Positions 7,782 to 17,402 of a DNA stretch of 20,866 nt are shown piece after piece. Position numbers and translations under genes: made by a program. The stretch lies in the NCBI GenBank assembly GCA_002179805.1, contig NAVB01002155.1, forward strand, positions 1 to 20,866, in the 5' to 3' direction. Position 1 is the first letter of the stretch, and each line of letters begins with the position of its first letter. The notes below the pieces were generated by a model. The model searched no databases, had not been told where the DNA came from, and was given only the letters and a program-made list of their open reading frames with translations. This stretch comes from Acanthamoeba lenticulata (lineage: Eukaryota > Discosea > Longamoebia > Acanthamoebidae).

Positions 7782-9347
7782 TCAATAAGGAAGGCCAAGC
7801 TCAATGCACTCGGCTTCGTTCCACGGGCAGTCATTGGCTCGCAGCCACTCAAATATGTACTCATAGCCGAGTTCGACCGCCCTGGAGCAAGCGCGCTCAT
7901 CCCAGGGGCACCCGTTGGCATGCAACCACTGGACCACCTCCAGACAACCGCTGTCAACTGACGCCGAGAAGACGTCAGAGCTCCATGGGCAGCCATTGGC
8001 GTGAAGCCATTGGACCACCTCCAGGTGGCCTGCTCCGGCTGCTGAGAAGTACGTGGCTTCATCCAGTGGGCAGCCGTTGGTATGCAACCACTGCAGTATT
8101 GCCAGGTGGCCATTCTGTGCGGCAACCTCGCCGGAAGCTTCGCCTAAGGGGCAGCCGTTGGCGTGCAACCATTGGAGCATGTCTAGATGTCCTCCCTCGA
8201 GCGCTGCATCCCAGGCCAAAGGGGCATTCAGGCAGTCGTTGGCCTGCAACCATTGCAGCACGGAGAGGTGGCCGCCCGCAGCTGCTCCAGCACTGCATGA
8301 CTCGTCCCACATTGGATGAAGCCACCCGTTGGCATGTAACCACTGCAGCACGTCTAGATGGCCTTCCCTGGCAGCAATGCTGCATGTTTCCTTGTTGCAC
8401 GAGCACCCGTTGGCGAGTAACCACTGGAGCACGGCCAGATGACCAGCCCCGGCTGCAACAGTGCAGATACTGTAATGCCCAGACTCATGCCATGGGCAGC
8501 CATTGGTATGCGCCCACTGGAGCACATCCAGGTGGCCACCCGCGGCCGCCACAGCGCAGGTGTCCTTGTCCCACGGGCAGCCATGGGCGCGCAACCACTG
8601 CAGCACGCCGAGGTGGCCACCCTCAGCCGCCCCAGCGCAGGTCCACACGTTCCATGGGCAGCCGTTGGCACGCGCCCACTGGAGCACGTGCAGATGACCT
8701 CCCTTGGCCGCCCCAGTACAGGTCGTCTGGTCCCACGGGCAGCCGTTGGCGTGCAACCACTGGAGAACGTCAAGGTGTCCTCCCTTGGCCGCTTTAGCGC
8801 AGGTCCTCTCGTCCCACGGGCAGCCGTTGGCGTGCAACCACTGGAGAATGTAGAGATGGCCTCCCTTGGCCGCTTTAGCGCAGGTCTCCTTCTCGTCCCA
8901 CGGGCAGCCATTGGCGTGCAACCACTGGAGAACGTCGAGGTGACCTCCCTTGGCCGCTCCAGCGCAGGTCTCCTCACTCCATAGGCAGCCGTTGGCGTGC
9001 AACCACTGGAGCACGTCCAGGTGGCCACCCTCGGCCGCCCCAGCGCAGGTCCGCCAGTCCCCTGGGCAGTCGTTTTGGTGCGCCCATTGGAGCACAGAGA
9101 GCCAGCCCTTGGCCGCCACGAGACCTGTCCAAGCCAAGTCGGATTCGGAGCGTGGTTCGTCGCCCATGAGGAGAAGGAGCTGGGGCTGCTGGTGCTGCGG
9201 GAGGGCGTGGGCCCATTTGCGGCACACAGCACGGCAGACGGGCCGAGTGAGCGGCTGGGTGAATTGAAGAATCAAACCCACGAGCTCCACCATGAGGTCG
9301 TCCATGCCCACTTTCACTTCCACTTCGCTTTCCTTCACTTCCATCAC
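7782..9347 (-). CDS. F-box-like plus 16 ankyrin-like repeats
   Basis: An intronless 521-residue paralogue of the gene at 4597-5985. The F-box-like head (residues about 15-48) is the same except for rare changes, preceded by an extra charged leader (MMEVKESEVEVKVG). A shorter linker leads to 16 repeats from residue 81. Most are 27 residues, with local expansions to 28, 30 and 31 (repeats 3, 10 and 8). Consensus is GHLDVLQWLHANGCPWD plus TCAKAAKG. The final repeat (YEYIFEWLRANDCPWNEAEC) is intact and closes with IELGLPY, so this copy shows what the other gene lost. Repeats 3-5 are nearly identical at DNA level, a sign of recent expansion. A TATA-like element lies about 55 nt upstream. The role is presumably protein binding, perhaps as an SCF adaptor by family analogy. 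Confidence 0.9.
   Translation of the reverse strand: MMEVKESEVEVKVGMDDLMVELVGLILQFTQPLTRPVCRAVCRKWAHALPQHQQPQLLLLMGDEPRSESDLAWTGLVAAKGWLSVLQWAHQNDCPGDWRTCAGAAEGGHLDVLQWLHANGCLWSEETCAGAAKGGHLDVLQWLHANGCPWDEKETCAKAAKGGHLYILQWLHANGCPWDERTCAKAAKGGHLDVLQWLHANGCPWDQTTCTGAAKGGHLHVLQWARANGCPWNVWTCAGAAEGGHLGVLQWLRAHGCPWDKDTCAVAAAGGHLDVLQWAHTNGCPWHESGHYSICTVAAGAGHLAVLQWLLANGCSCNKETCSIAAREGHLDVLQWLHANGWLHPMWDESCSAGAAAGGHLSVLQWLQANDCLNAPLAWDAALEGGHLDMLQWLHANGCPLGEASGEVAAQNGHLAILQWLHTNGCPLDEATYFSAAGAGHLEVVQWLHANGCPWSSDVFSASVDSGCLEVVQWLHANGCPWDERACSRAVELGYEYIFEWLRANDCPWNEAECIELGLPY
9145..9313 (-). repeat. Near-identical 5' segment shared with the paralogue (copy 2)
   Basis: Second copy of the 169-bp head segment (see 5813-5981): three substitutions, no indel. 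Identity ends at the linker on one side and at the N-terminal leader on the other. Confidence 0.8.
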
Positions 9348-9399
9348 GCTCTTTGCTTGTTGTTCTTCCGGACCTTGGATGAAGTTGTTGCACGCAATT

Positions 9400-9408
9400 T
9401 ATTTTATG
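9400..9408 (-). promoter_or_regulatory. TATA-like element of the second ankyrin-like gene
   Basis: ATAAAATAA on the minus strand, 53-61 nt upstream of the ATG at 9347. This is the same spacing as the ALDH TATA box and supports the chosen start. Confidence 0.55.
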
Positions 9409-9668
9409 TCCGCTGGTCGTAAGAAATTCTAGAGGAAGCCAAGGCTGGGGTTCAGCTTTGCAAAAAGCAAGGGCAGTGGTCCGGTGGAGTCCGTAATACC
9501 AGGAAGGGATGTGGAGGGAGCAGTTCCTCGAAGTGGGGGCTCCTGCCGCGACCAATCGGGAAAGCAACGCTTCTTTCCGATAGGACTGTAGAATGGGGAG
9601 GAGATTAGCCTGTTAAACCACAGCCACTTTACTTAACACCCTCTTGCGCGCACACACACACGGACACA
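9409..9668. other. Divergent intergenic region
   Basis: This separates the second ankyrin-like gene (-) from the 21-exon gene (+). It contains a short CA run at about 9651-9661 just before the ATG at 9669. I see no gene and no clear TATA box on the plus strand. Confidence 0.4.
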
Positions 9669-12600
9669 ATGGACGAAGCCACTTGGACGCATCAAGTTTG
9701 TCATCATCCACTCTTTCATTCTCACTCTTGAGAACAACCATAACAAGCCATTAATTCTTAACCCGTATTTTAACTATATTAGTTTAACTACCGCAAGCGC
9801 AACCTGGAGGGCTTCCCGGGAAATCGACGGCCTGTGCGCGACTTGACGGACGACATCAACACTCTGCTCAAGCTCGCCGGCGAGCCTCCGTCCCCCAAAG
9901 CCTCCGAGTTGTCGGGTGTGTACTGCAACTCCGGAGCTAATCTTTTTTTTTGATCAGATGTTGCAAGCAACCCATTTCATTAACGTTTTACAAATTAATG
10001 ACAACCACCAATCATCGATCACACGAGACAGCCCAAGTGGGGACAATCGTGGCTCAAGCAAAGTGTGCCATAGGCAAGGTGGGCCTGGAGGTACCTCTTC
10101 GCCTCCCCCCCCCCAATGAGGGCTGCCAGCCCTCGGTCCTGATTGTTTGCTCCCCGACCAGGCGGTCAAGAAAGACGTACAAAGATTCCTGACGACGGCC
10201 AAGGCATGCCTCGAGAAGCAGAACAAGAAAGAGGCTCCCGCCGTGCTTCGTGGCATCAAGCAACTGGCCCTTGACACCTCGTTCTGGTGTACGTCATTGC
10301 CACAAAACAATGATGTGTGCTTCATCAGGGTAGATCCGGAACGCTTATAACCAATCTTTGCCACAGCGTACGTCAAGGAATATGAAGAAGCGGCTCCGTT
10401 TGTTGCTGAAGTGGAGGGCCTTGCGGCCCAGCTCGAGGCCTTGATCTCGGGTCAGGCCGCACCCGCGCCTGTGGCCGTCCTCGCCCAAGCCCCACCAGCA
10501 GCGACCAAGGCTCCTGCTGATGACAATGCGGCCGCCTATGAGAACGCCTTTGCCCAGGTGCGTTGCATGTCTCGAGGCCGAGTTCACATGTAACACGTGA
10601 TTGGCTCATCAGGCGTGTGTGTTTGTACTGCCCAATCTGCAGCTTCGCAGCGCCAAGTCCAACCTGGCAACCAATGCGGAGCGAGGCTATGCCAAGAGCT
10701 GTGAGGACTTGATCTCGAACCTCCAGGCCGTCGCCTCCAGCTTGCCCGCGGGACCCAAAGCGGACGAATTCAAGGGTTTGGTTATTTATCTCAACTATTT
10801 TTATGACTCCTTTTTCTTTCGGATTCAAGTTATTCATTTTCTGGCTTGTTTATGCAGCGCAAGTCGAAGCTGCCGCTGCCCAGACCCGCAGGTCTCTGGG
10901 CGAGCTCGGATTGAAGGTTCCATTCTTCAATATGAGCCATCATGCTGCCATGATAGTACTCACATGCGCATTTTGACAACAGACGTTGACCTCGGACGCT
11001 GCCCGTTTCCTCAAGGCGGGTCAGGAGAGCCTCACCAGCAAGAAAGCCTACGATGTGGCAGCGTCCCGCAAGAACCTGCAACAGGTCGTGCTCAGCAGCG
11101 GCTTCTATCGTACGGCCACTCTCTGACGCTTGGCCTGTGTAAGATGGGTGCTCATGAAGACTTATTCTTGTTCATCATCATCGTCATCGTTACCATGGCA
11201 GGTTATGTGAAGGAGCTCCCGGAGGCTTCGCCCTTCCTGGCGCAGGTGGACGACCTCGTGCGGCAGCTCGACCAACTGCTCGTCACTCCCCCGGTCCCTG
11301 TGCCCCACCCGGCCGTCACGCCGCCCGCCGCAGTTGTCGCGCCTGCTTCAACGCCCGCGCCCGCGCCAGCCGCCGCCGTTGTGTCCACGCCAGCGACAGC
11401 TGAGGCCTCGCGTGACTCGGCCGCGTTGACGAAGCTTGGCGACAGCCTCAAGTCGCTGGTGCGTCCTTCTGGCCAGAAGTGTCATCTCGCTAGTCAAACA
11501 ATTAAAAATGGGTATGTGTTGTGGGGCAGGTGGCGAGCACCAAGTCGTCCGTGTCGACCTACGTGCAGCGCGGCTATTTCAAGGACGCCGACACCGCGCT
11601 GGCCAAGCTGGAAGCCCAGCTGGCCGCGTTGCCCGTCGCGCCCGAGACCGACGACGCCCGACGTACGCCGCACTTGCTTCTGCTGTTTCGGCCGAGCCAA
11701 CAACTCACTCGCTTGGTGATGCGCGCAGTGCAAGCGGTGGCCTATGTGGCGCAGGCCAGGAAGGACGTGGGCCTCGCCGCCCTCAAGTCAATCCAGAACG
11801 ACGCCGGGCGGTTCCTCCGGCTGGCGCGCGAGTCCATCCAGGGCAAGAACGTCGCCAACGCCGAGGCCGCGCAGAACAACCTCAAGAAGCTCGTGGACGA
11901 CAGCCCCTTGTTCCGTACGACGCCTCTCGAGCCCACTCCATTTTTTATTTATTTTAATATTAGAATTAATTCTTAAATTAATACTATATTTTATCGTTTT
12001 CTACTATTCTATTTTTTTTCTTCAGGTTTCATCAAGGACGCCGAGGAGGCGGGGCCCTTCCTGGCCGAGGTGGCCGACGTGCGGCAGAAGCTCGCGGACT
12101 TCCTGCCCAAGGCACGTCGTGGCTGCCGCCCCCAAACGACGACCCCAACAGTTCAAAACTGACAGAGCACACGCCTGCGCGCAGCCCGCGCCTCCGCCGG
12201 TGGCCCCGCCAGAGGGCGAGTTGCCGCGGACGGACGACGGCGCCTTCCTCCCGATCTACGACGAGCGGTCGCCCTTCATGCCCAAGAAGCTGGCCGACCT
12301 GGTGGGCCCGCTGGTCCACAGCCGCTCTCGCCGGGCCAACGAAGCCTTCCGCGGCCTCCCCGAGCTGGTGGCCAGGGACTTTGCCGATGTCGCCCACAAC
12401 CGCTACGCGCTCGAGTCTCGCTACCACGCGATCATCAACGGTTTGTTTTCTATACTTTTATTATTATTATTTCCCACATTCTTTATTTTTCTTATCTTAC
12501 AAAAAATGTTGATTCATTCATTTTTAATCATTCCAAATTACAATTCTGAATTATTGCTTGCTTGCAGCGCTGAACCAGGCCTGGGTCTGCGTGGAGGAAC

Positions 12601-14386
12601 TGGAGGCCGACCTGCCGCGCATCCGCAAGCTGACCGGCGGTACTTAGCTGACTCTGGGGCCTTGCTGATGGTGGTCATGACCAGGCGCGCATTGACGGCG
12701 CCTTCGCGAGAAAAGGAGTTGTTGCTCACGCGTGTTGCGCGTAAGCTCGCAGACGACCTCCTGCACAATCTCGTGGTCAAGGCCGTCGCAGAGGCTTCGG
12801 AGAAGTTGCGCCAGATGCCCCAGGAACGCCTCACCGCCCGCCTGCAGAGCCTGCTCCTCCCGTTCGCCCTGCAGGACCAGCTGTACGTCCTCATCCTCAT
12901 CGTCATCGTCATCCTCTTCATCATCCTCATCATCCTCATCATCCTCTTGCTCCCCCACAGGGAGGCGCTGGAGAGGGCCGTGGCCCAGATGCGCAAGCGC
13001 GTGAGCGAGCCGTTCGTCGGGCCGCAGCTGTGGGACATGTGGAACCTCGTCCACCAGCGCGCCGTGCCCGCCGTCCTGGCGGCGGCCGAGGCGGTGGCCA
13101 AGGACCAGGGGCGGCCCTACGACGTCCGGGTCGAGCACCCGCGCTTCAACGAGCTCCTCGCCGAGACGCTGGACCTGCAGCTCCAGTTCTTCTTGTCGTG
13201 CGTCGTCTTCTTCCTCCTTCCTCTTCATCTTTTCTTGTGTTTGATCGCATCACCAGAGCCTTCACGGGCCTGGAGGTCTCGGTCAAGGGCTACGCGCCGC
13301 TCGACACTCTGGCCGAGCTCAAGGTTGACTATTCCTCACATTCCTCGAGCCCCCAAAGGAATGCTGGTGATGTTCGTCGTCGTCGTCGTGGTTGTTGTGT
13401 CTGTGGGTTTGCCACGTCCAGAAATTCGTGATGGAGCACAACGTCCCGAACGGGCGCCGGATCTGGACGGAGGAGGCCTACAAGATGATGGCCTACGCCG
13501 AGTCCTGCGAGCGGCTGCGCTTGGCGCAGCTCAAGGCCAGGCCGGCGCCCACCACCACGGTGTGGGCGGTCCGCGAGGAGGCCGAGAAGATAGAGGCCGC
13601 CGGCTGGGAGATGATCCGGAACAACATGCCCCGGCTTCCCGCCGTACGTCTCGTCCCCTGTCTGTTGGCGTAGTGATGAAGATGGTGATGATGGCCATGA
13701 TGATGATCATTTCCGCTTTCATTTCAGCATTTGCCGCCTGTGACGCCGCTCTGGGCCAAGCTGGTGGGCAACGACTGGAGCCCCTACCGCAAGGGTACAC
13801 ACCATCGAACGTTCCCTTGCAACGGCCACATGACAAAAAACGACAACAACAAACAGACACGCAGGGCAGGCCGTTGCAGTGGAGCGCTGATTTCGTCACG
13901 GTGGTGTACCATGACCCGGCCCTGGGCTACCCCAAGCCCAGGATCGAGACGCGCAATCTGTTCCTCGTGTGCCGCGACGGCTACGAGAACCGCGGCCTGC
14001 CGTTCACCATCATCGGCTGCATGAGGCAGAAGGACGTGGACCTCGCCGTGGAGAACCTGCCCGAGCCCTTCCGGGTACCCTTCCTCCTCCTCCTCCTCCT
14101 CCTCGGGGGAGATGATGATTGCGGGCTGGCCTGACGCTTCGTCTTCTTCATGGGGACGGGACAGGCCGAGTACATGGCCAAGTTCGCCGCCTGGGAGAAG
14201 CAGGAGGAGGAGAAGAAGCTTCAGGCCATCGCCCAGCTCAAGGCGGCAGCGGCGGAGACGACGAGTGCTCCTCGTGCCAAGACCGCTGAGGAGCGGGTAG
14301 ACGCCGTGATTGACATCGTGCTCAACGACCCGCTCATCTCGGAGAAGCAGCTCCACATCGAACTCCAGCTGCGTGGGTTCTTTTGA
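9669..14386 (+). CDS. Unrecognised ~1016-residue helical-repeat protein, 21 exons
   Basis: Predicted exons: 9669-9695, 9783-9915, 10032-10090, 10162-10288, 10367-10557, 10643-10775, 10858-10916, 10983-11109, 11202-11458, 11530-11662, 11729-11914, 12026-12111, 12185-12440, 12568-12639, 12711-12882, 12961-13197, 13257-13323, 13422-13643, 13728-13794, 13857-14074 and 14165-14386. Together they total 3051 nt and close one frame. Residues 10-506 are three copies of a helical module with a Pro/Ala-rich linker after each. Each module carries a core such as DAARFLKAGQESL, then YVKELPEASPFLAQV. Residues 507-1016 form a non-repeated region with Trp-rich patches (WDMWNLVHQRAVP, PLWAKLVGNDWSPY) and a β-like stretch (ADFVTVVYHDPALGY). 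It ends in a coiled, charged tail. No signal peptide, membrane segment or catalytic motif is visible, so a structural or scaffold protein is a guess. Exon 1 and the exon 12/13 junction are the least certain parts. Confidence 0.75.
9783..10557 (+). repeat. Helical module, copy 1 (exons 133-59-127 plus linker)
   Basis: Exons 9783-9915, 10032-10090 and 10162-10288 are 133, 59 and 127 nt and end in phases 1, 0 and 1. The next exon (10367-10557) starts with YVKEYEEAAPFVAEV and runs into a Pro/Ala linker. Protein residues are about 10-179. Confidence 0.8.
10643..11458 (+). repeat. Helical module, copy 2 (exons 133-59-127 plus linker)
   Basis: Exons 10643-10775, 10858-10916 and 10983-11109 repeat the lengths 133, 59 and 127 and the phases 1, 0 and 1. 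The following exon (11202-11458) starts YVKELPEASPFLAQV and continues into a longer Pro/Ala/Val linker. Protein residues are about 180-371. Confidence 0.85.
11530..12184 (+). repeat. Helical module, copy 3, with an exon fusion
   Basis: Exon 11530-11662 is again 133 nt. Exon 11729-11914 is 186 nt, exactly 59+127, so the intron found in the other two copies is absent. Exon 12026-12111 carries FIKDAEEAGPFLAEV, and the next exon opens with the Pro-rich linker. Protein residues are about 372-506. Confidence 0.85.
12112..12184 (+). other. Predicted GC-AG intron in the helical-repeat gene
   Basis: Donor AAG|GCACGT and acceptor CGCGCAG, phase 0, 73 nt. The reading frame of the upstream exon otherwise hits a stop. 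A GT alternative (CAC|GTCGTG at 12116 with acceptor AG at 12167) also closes the frame and adds seven residues, but its donor is weaker. Confidence 0.45.
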
Positions 14387-14513
14387 CGTAAGGTTATGGC
14401 TCTTCTTCATGGTAACCTGTTGAGGCTGCAAGCCTTGTAATGGCCAAAAAAGTTAATGTCGACCAACAAGGGCAGAGGATGAAGTTGGGCCTGCAGTCAA
14501 GGAGATGACATGG

Positions 14514-17255
14514 TTAGGCAGAGGGGAAGTTGAAGATGGTGGAATCCATGGCCATTTCTGCCAGCTTGGCAAAGTTGGGCGTGCCCAGGCCTGGTGGAGG
14601 TTTGCCCAGCAGCAGTGAGTTGTGAGGAGGCCTGACACTGCTTAGGGTTAAGAGAAGAGACGCACCTGTGTAGGGGTCCCAGCCCTTCTCACAAGCAAAG
14701 GACGTGGCACAGCAACCCTTTTGCTGCTCCTGGCACTCCTCAATGTCTTGTGGTGGGGAAGAAGAAAACAGAGAAAAAGGTCAACAAAAGAGAATTCTTG
14801 GGTTGGATGGATGTGGGCGAAAAGACGGGCCGCGGTACCAGTGAAGGCCGCGGCGGCCTGGTACAGGAACGGGTTGACAAAGCCCAGCGTGGGGCGCCCA
14901 GCGGCCAGCCGCAGACTGTTGATCAGTGACAGCACTGCCGCGAACCTGAAGAACAAGAACAAGAACAAGAAGAAAAACAAGTCAAGTGACTTGGTGAATC
15001 GAGTAGTCGGTTGGTGGGTGGGTGCGTATGCACGTACGTGGGAGTCGAAGCAGAGGTGCCCGCGACAGGGATCACGTTCCCGTTGTACACCACCTGCGTA
15101 TTCGACGAACACGAGCACAAGAACGAACGACATCAGCAAGATGTGCAAAAGCAAAGCGGATAAGAGAATGAAGAGGACCTGGAACTGAGTGCCGATGGCG
15201 GAGATGTCGGGGAAGGCGCGGCCCTGGAGGTGGAAGAAGGAGGTCGGGGTGCGCGTGCGCCGGAGGAAGCTCTGCACAGCGGCCTCCTGGTAGGCCGGCC
15301 GCATGAAGTGCCACGAGAAGCCGCCGCTGCTGAAGGCGATTCCGTTCTCGCGGCCCGTCGACGCGTTGAAGTACGTAGCGCCCGTCGACACGATGTGGGG
15401 GCTGCATCATGTGGGTTTGGGGGACCATCAACCACATGATGATGATGATGATGATGAAGAGGAGGAGGACAATGAATCAAGGAGACGAACCTGGAGGACG
15501 GGAAGTCGGCCACGAAAAGGCGGCAGTCAAAGAAGTCAGCCTTGCAGCCCACACCCCAGTCGCCGCTGCCCGTCACAAAGGTGCGCCCGCGCAGGCCAAA
15601 CAGGGCAAACTCCTCGTCGATTCTGCGTCCACCCCCGAGAAGCAATGAGAATAGGAGCCGCATGTGCCCCACGAGGGGTCCCAAATCCAAGCAAATAAAG
15701 CTTAAGGACAAGTGAGGGCAGCGAGCCTACCGGCGCATGTACGGCTCCGACACGGTGTACTCGAGGTCCTGATAGGAGATGGAGAACACATGGGGCACTG
15801 TGGCGGGTGCAGGTGAATAAGAAGAGGAGACAAGACAGCTGGGGCCAGCGTGTGGGACCGTGGTGCGAAGAAGGAGGATGTACAAGTGGTCTGATTGTGG
15901 AGGAAGAGGAGCCACTCAAGGAAGGGTTCGTTGCCAAAGGGTCGTGAGCCGGCCGTCGAGTAGACCCACGTCGGGATGTTGACCCCTGACGTAGAGAATA
16001 TCGTCAGCCTTCTTCTTTCTTCTCTTGTGCAACGTGGAAGGGAGGAAGAGGACCAGAGTTGCCACGACCGGCGCCGGTGACGCCCGTGAGGTACTGGACG
16101 TCGAGACTGGCCTCAACGCCGGGCTGGGTTGGCACATTGGGACCGAGCGTCTGCGCGATGGGCTCGATGGGCGTCCCGAACTGGGCTTGGAACTGCTTCA
16201 AGTCAGCCGGCGAGTAGTACTGGCCGAGGAAGGAGACCACCGCCTAGCCATGGCCAACAACAGCAGCAAACAGCAGTAAAAGGTTGGACGTTCATCACAA
16301 CTTTGACCAGAGCACTAACGAGGAATGGACGAACCTGGAGGTTGTTATTGAGGGCGATGTTGGCAGGAAGACTGATGTTATAGAGCTTCTTGATCATGTC
16401 CGGTGTCGTAGGGACGTCAGCTGCAGCACCGAAGGAGTCCAATCCGGCCCGTAGCGCGCCACGATTGTAGTCTGTCATCGCAACACGATTCAAGCATGAA
16501 GTGTGAGACGCGTGTTGCGTCCTTTGCTTCGTCTTGACCTCAACAAGCAGCAAGTCTACGTACTGGGGAAGCGAATGACACCAGCAACCAGATCCAAGAA
16601 GGGCGCCACATGAGCTGGGACCGAGTAGTCGCTCAGACAGCGGAAGATCTCATGGCCAGTCGCGCTACATCCATCTTTGTCAGAAAATTGATCTGAGGCA
16701 TGAACGACGTAGCGGCCGACGTACGCGTGACGGAAGTGGCTAAAGTCGCAGGCGAGGAGGGCTCGGGCCTGGGACAGCGAGACGTGGGCCGTGATGTAGT
16801 CGCGGTTGGGAGCCAGCACGAGCTGGTCCTCGACCACGCCGTGGAGAGCAAGCCACGAACGCACGTTGTTCACCCAGTCCACGGGCGGGGCCACCAGCTC
16901 GGCCAACGCCTCAGCGCTCAAGTAGCGGCCGTAGCGAGGGCTCGCCGGCGTGGCGACGTCGTACAGCGTGGCCTGATGTGGCGCCGCGTCAGCAAGAATT
17001 TAAATAATGTTGCGAGAGCCGTACTTGGATGAGCTCCGAGTTTTGGCGCTTGATGGCAAAGATAAGCGGCACTTGCTGCGCAGCTTCATCAGCAGCACGA
17101 GCAAGAACAGGCTCCCAGCCAGCTGGCAGAGAAGCAGAGTAGCGCATGGGTTCCAGGACGACGCGGCTAGAGAGATGCAGCTTGCCTTCACTTAGCGCTA
17201 CCACGCACATGAGCGCTAGCACCAGCCCGACTGCCGCTGAGACACGCAGCTCCAT
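14514..17255 (-). CDS. Tripeptidyl-peptidase I-like sedolisin (S53), 12 exons
   Basis: A serine-carboxyl peptidase that removes tripeptides from protein N-termini at acid pH, acting in lysosomes or secreted. Exons (-): 17255-17025, 16972-16564, 16471-16335, 16243-16069, 15985-15884, 15797-15731, 15622-15491, 15401-15179, 15093-15038, 14945-14839, 14746-14666 and 14590-14514. They give 598 residues, against 563 for human TPP1. A signal peptide (MELRVSAAVGLVLALMCVVA) is followed by a prodomain of about 240 residues. The catalytic residues are Glu303 and Asp307 (GVEASLDVQYL), oxyanion Asp395 (TGSGDWGVGC) and Ser506 (GTSAST). The calcium-site Asp (FPDISAIG) and the C-terminal KGWDPYTGLGTPNFAKL are also present. 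Potential N-glycosylation sites include NIS, NQT and NAS. The frame is open to a Met at 17282, but the signal peptide favours 17255. The activation-site position cannot be told from sequence alone. Confidence 0.92.
15436..15457. repeat. ATG/CAT triplet microsatellite in a sedolisin intron
   Basis: A run of about seven ATG triplets (CAT on the coding strand) inside intron 15402-15490. Similar TCA/TCG/CTC runs fill other introns, for example 12883-12960. Confidence 0.8.
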
Positions 17256-17402
17256 CTTCACCAGCACAAAGAGAATAAACAAGCGACAAGCCCGGTCGAC
17301 AGAAAAACAATACTTGTTTGTGTCTTTTCGTTCCTGTTTTCGACCGCACTTGGCGCGTGCGGGGCCTGCAGCACCAATTGACCTACGAGGCGTGCAAGGA
17401 AG
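17256..17402. promoter_or_regulatory. Compact divergent promoter region
   Basis: Only 147 bp separate the start codons of the sedolisin (-) and the four-transmembrane protein (+), so both promoters must lie here or overlap the 5' ends. No strong TATA box is visible on either strand. TTTATT-like AT-rich sequence occurs near 17273-17280. Confidence 0.5.

Noticed and set aside
11744..14134. One continuous 796-codon plus-strand frame
   Set aside because: It reads through several introns and switches between real and out-of-frame exon sequence; the spliced model explains all conserved blocks in one frame.
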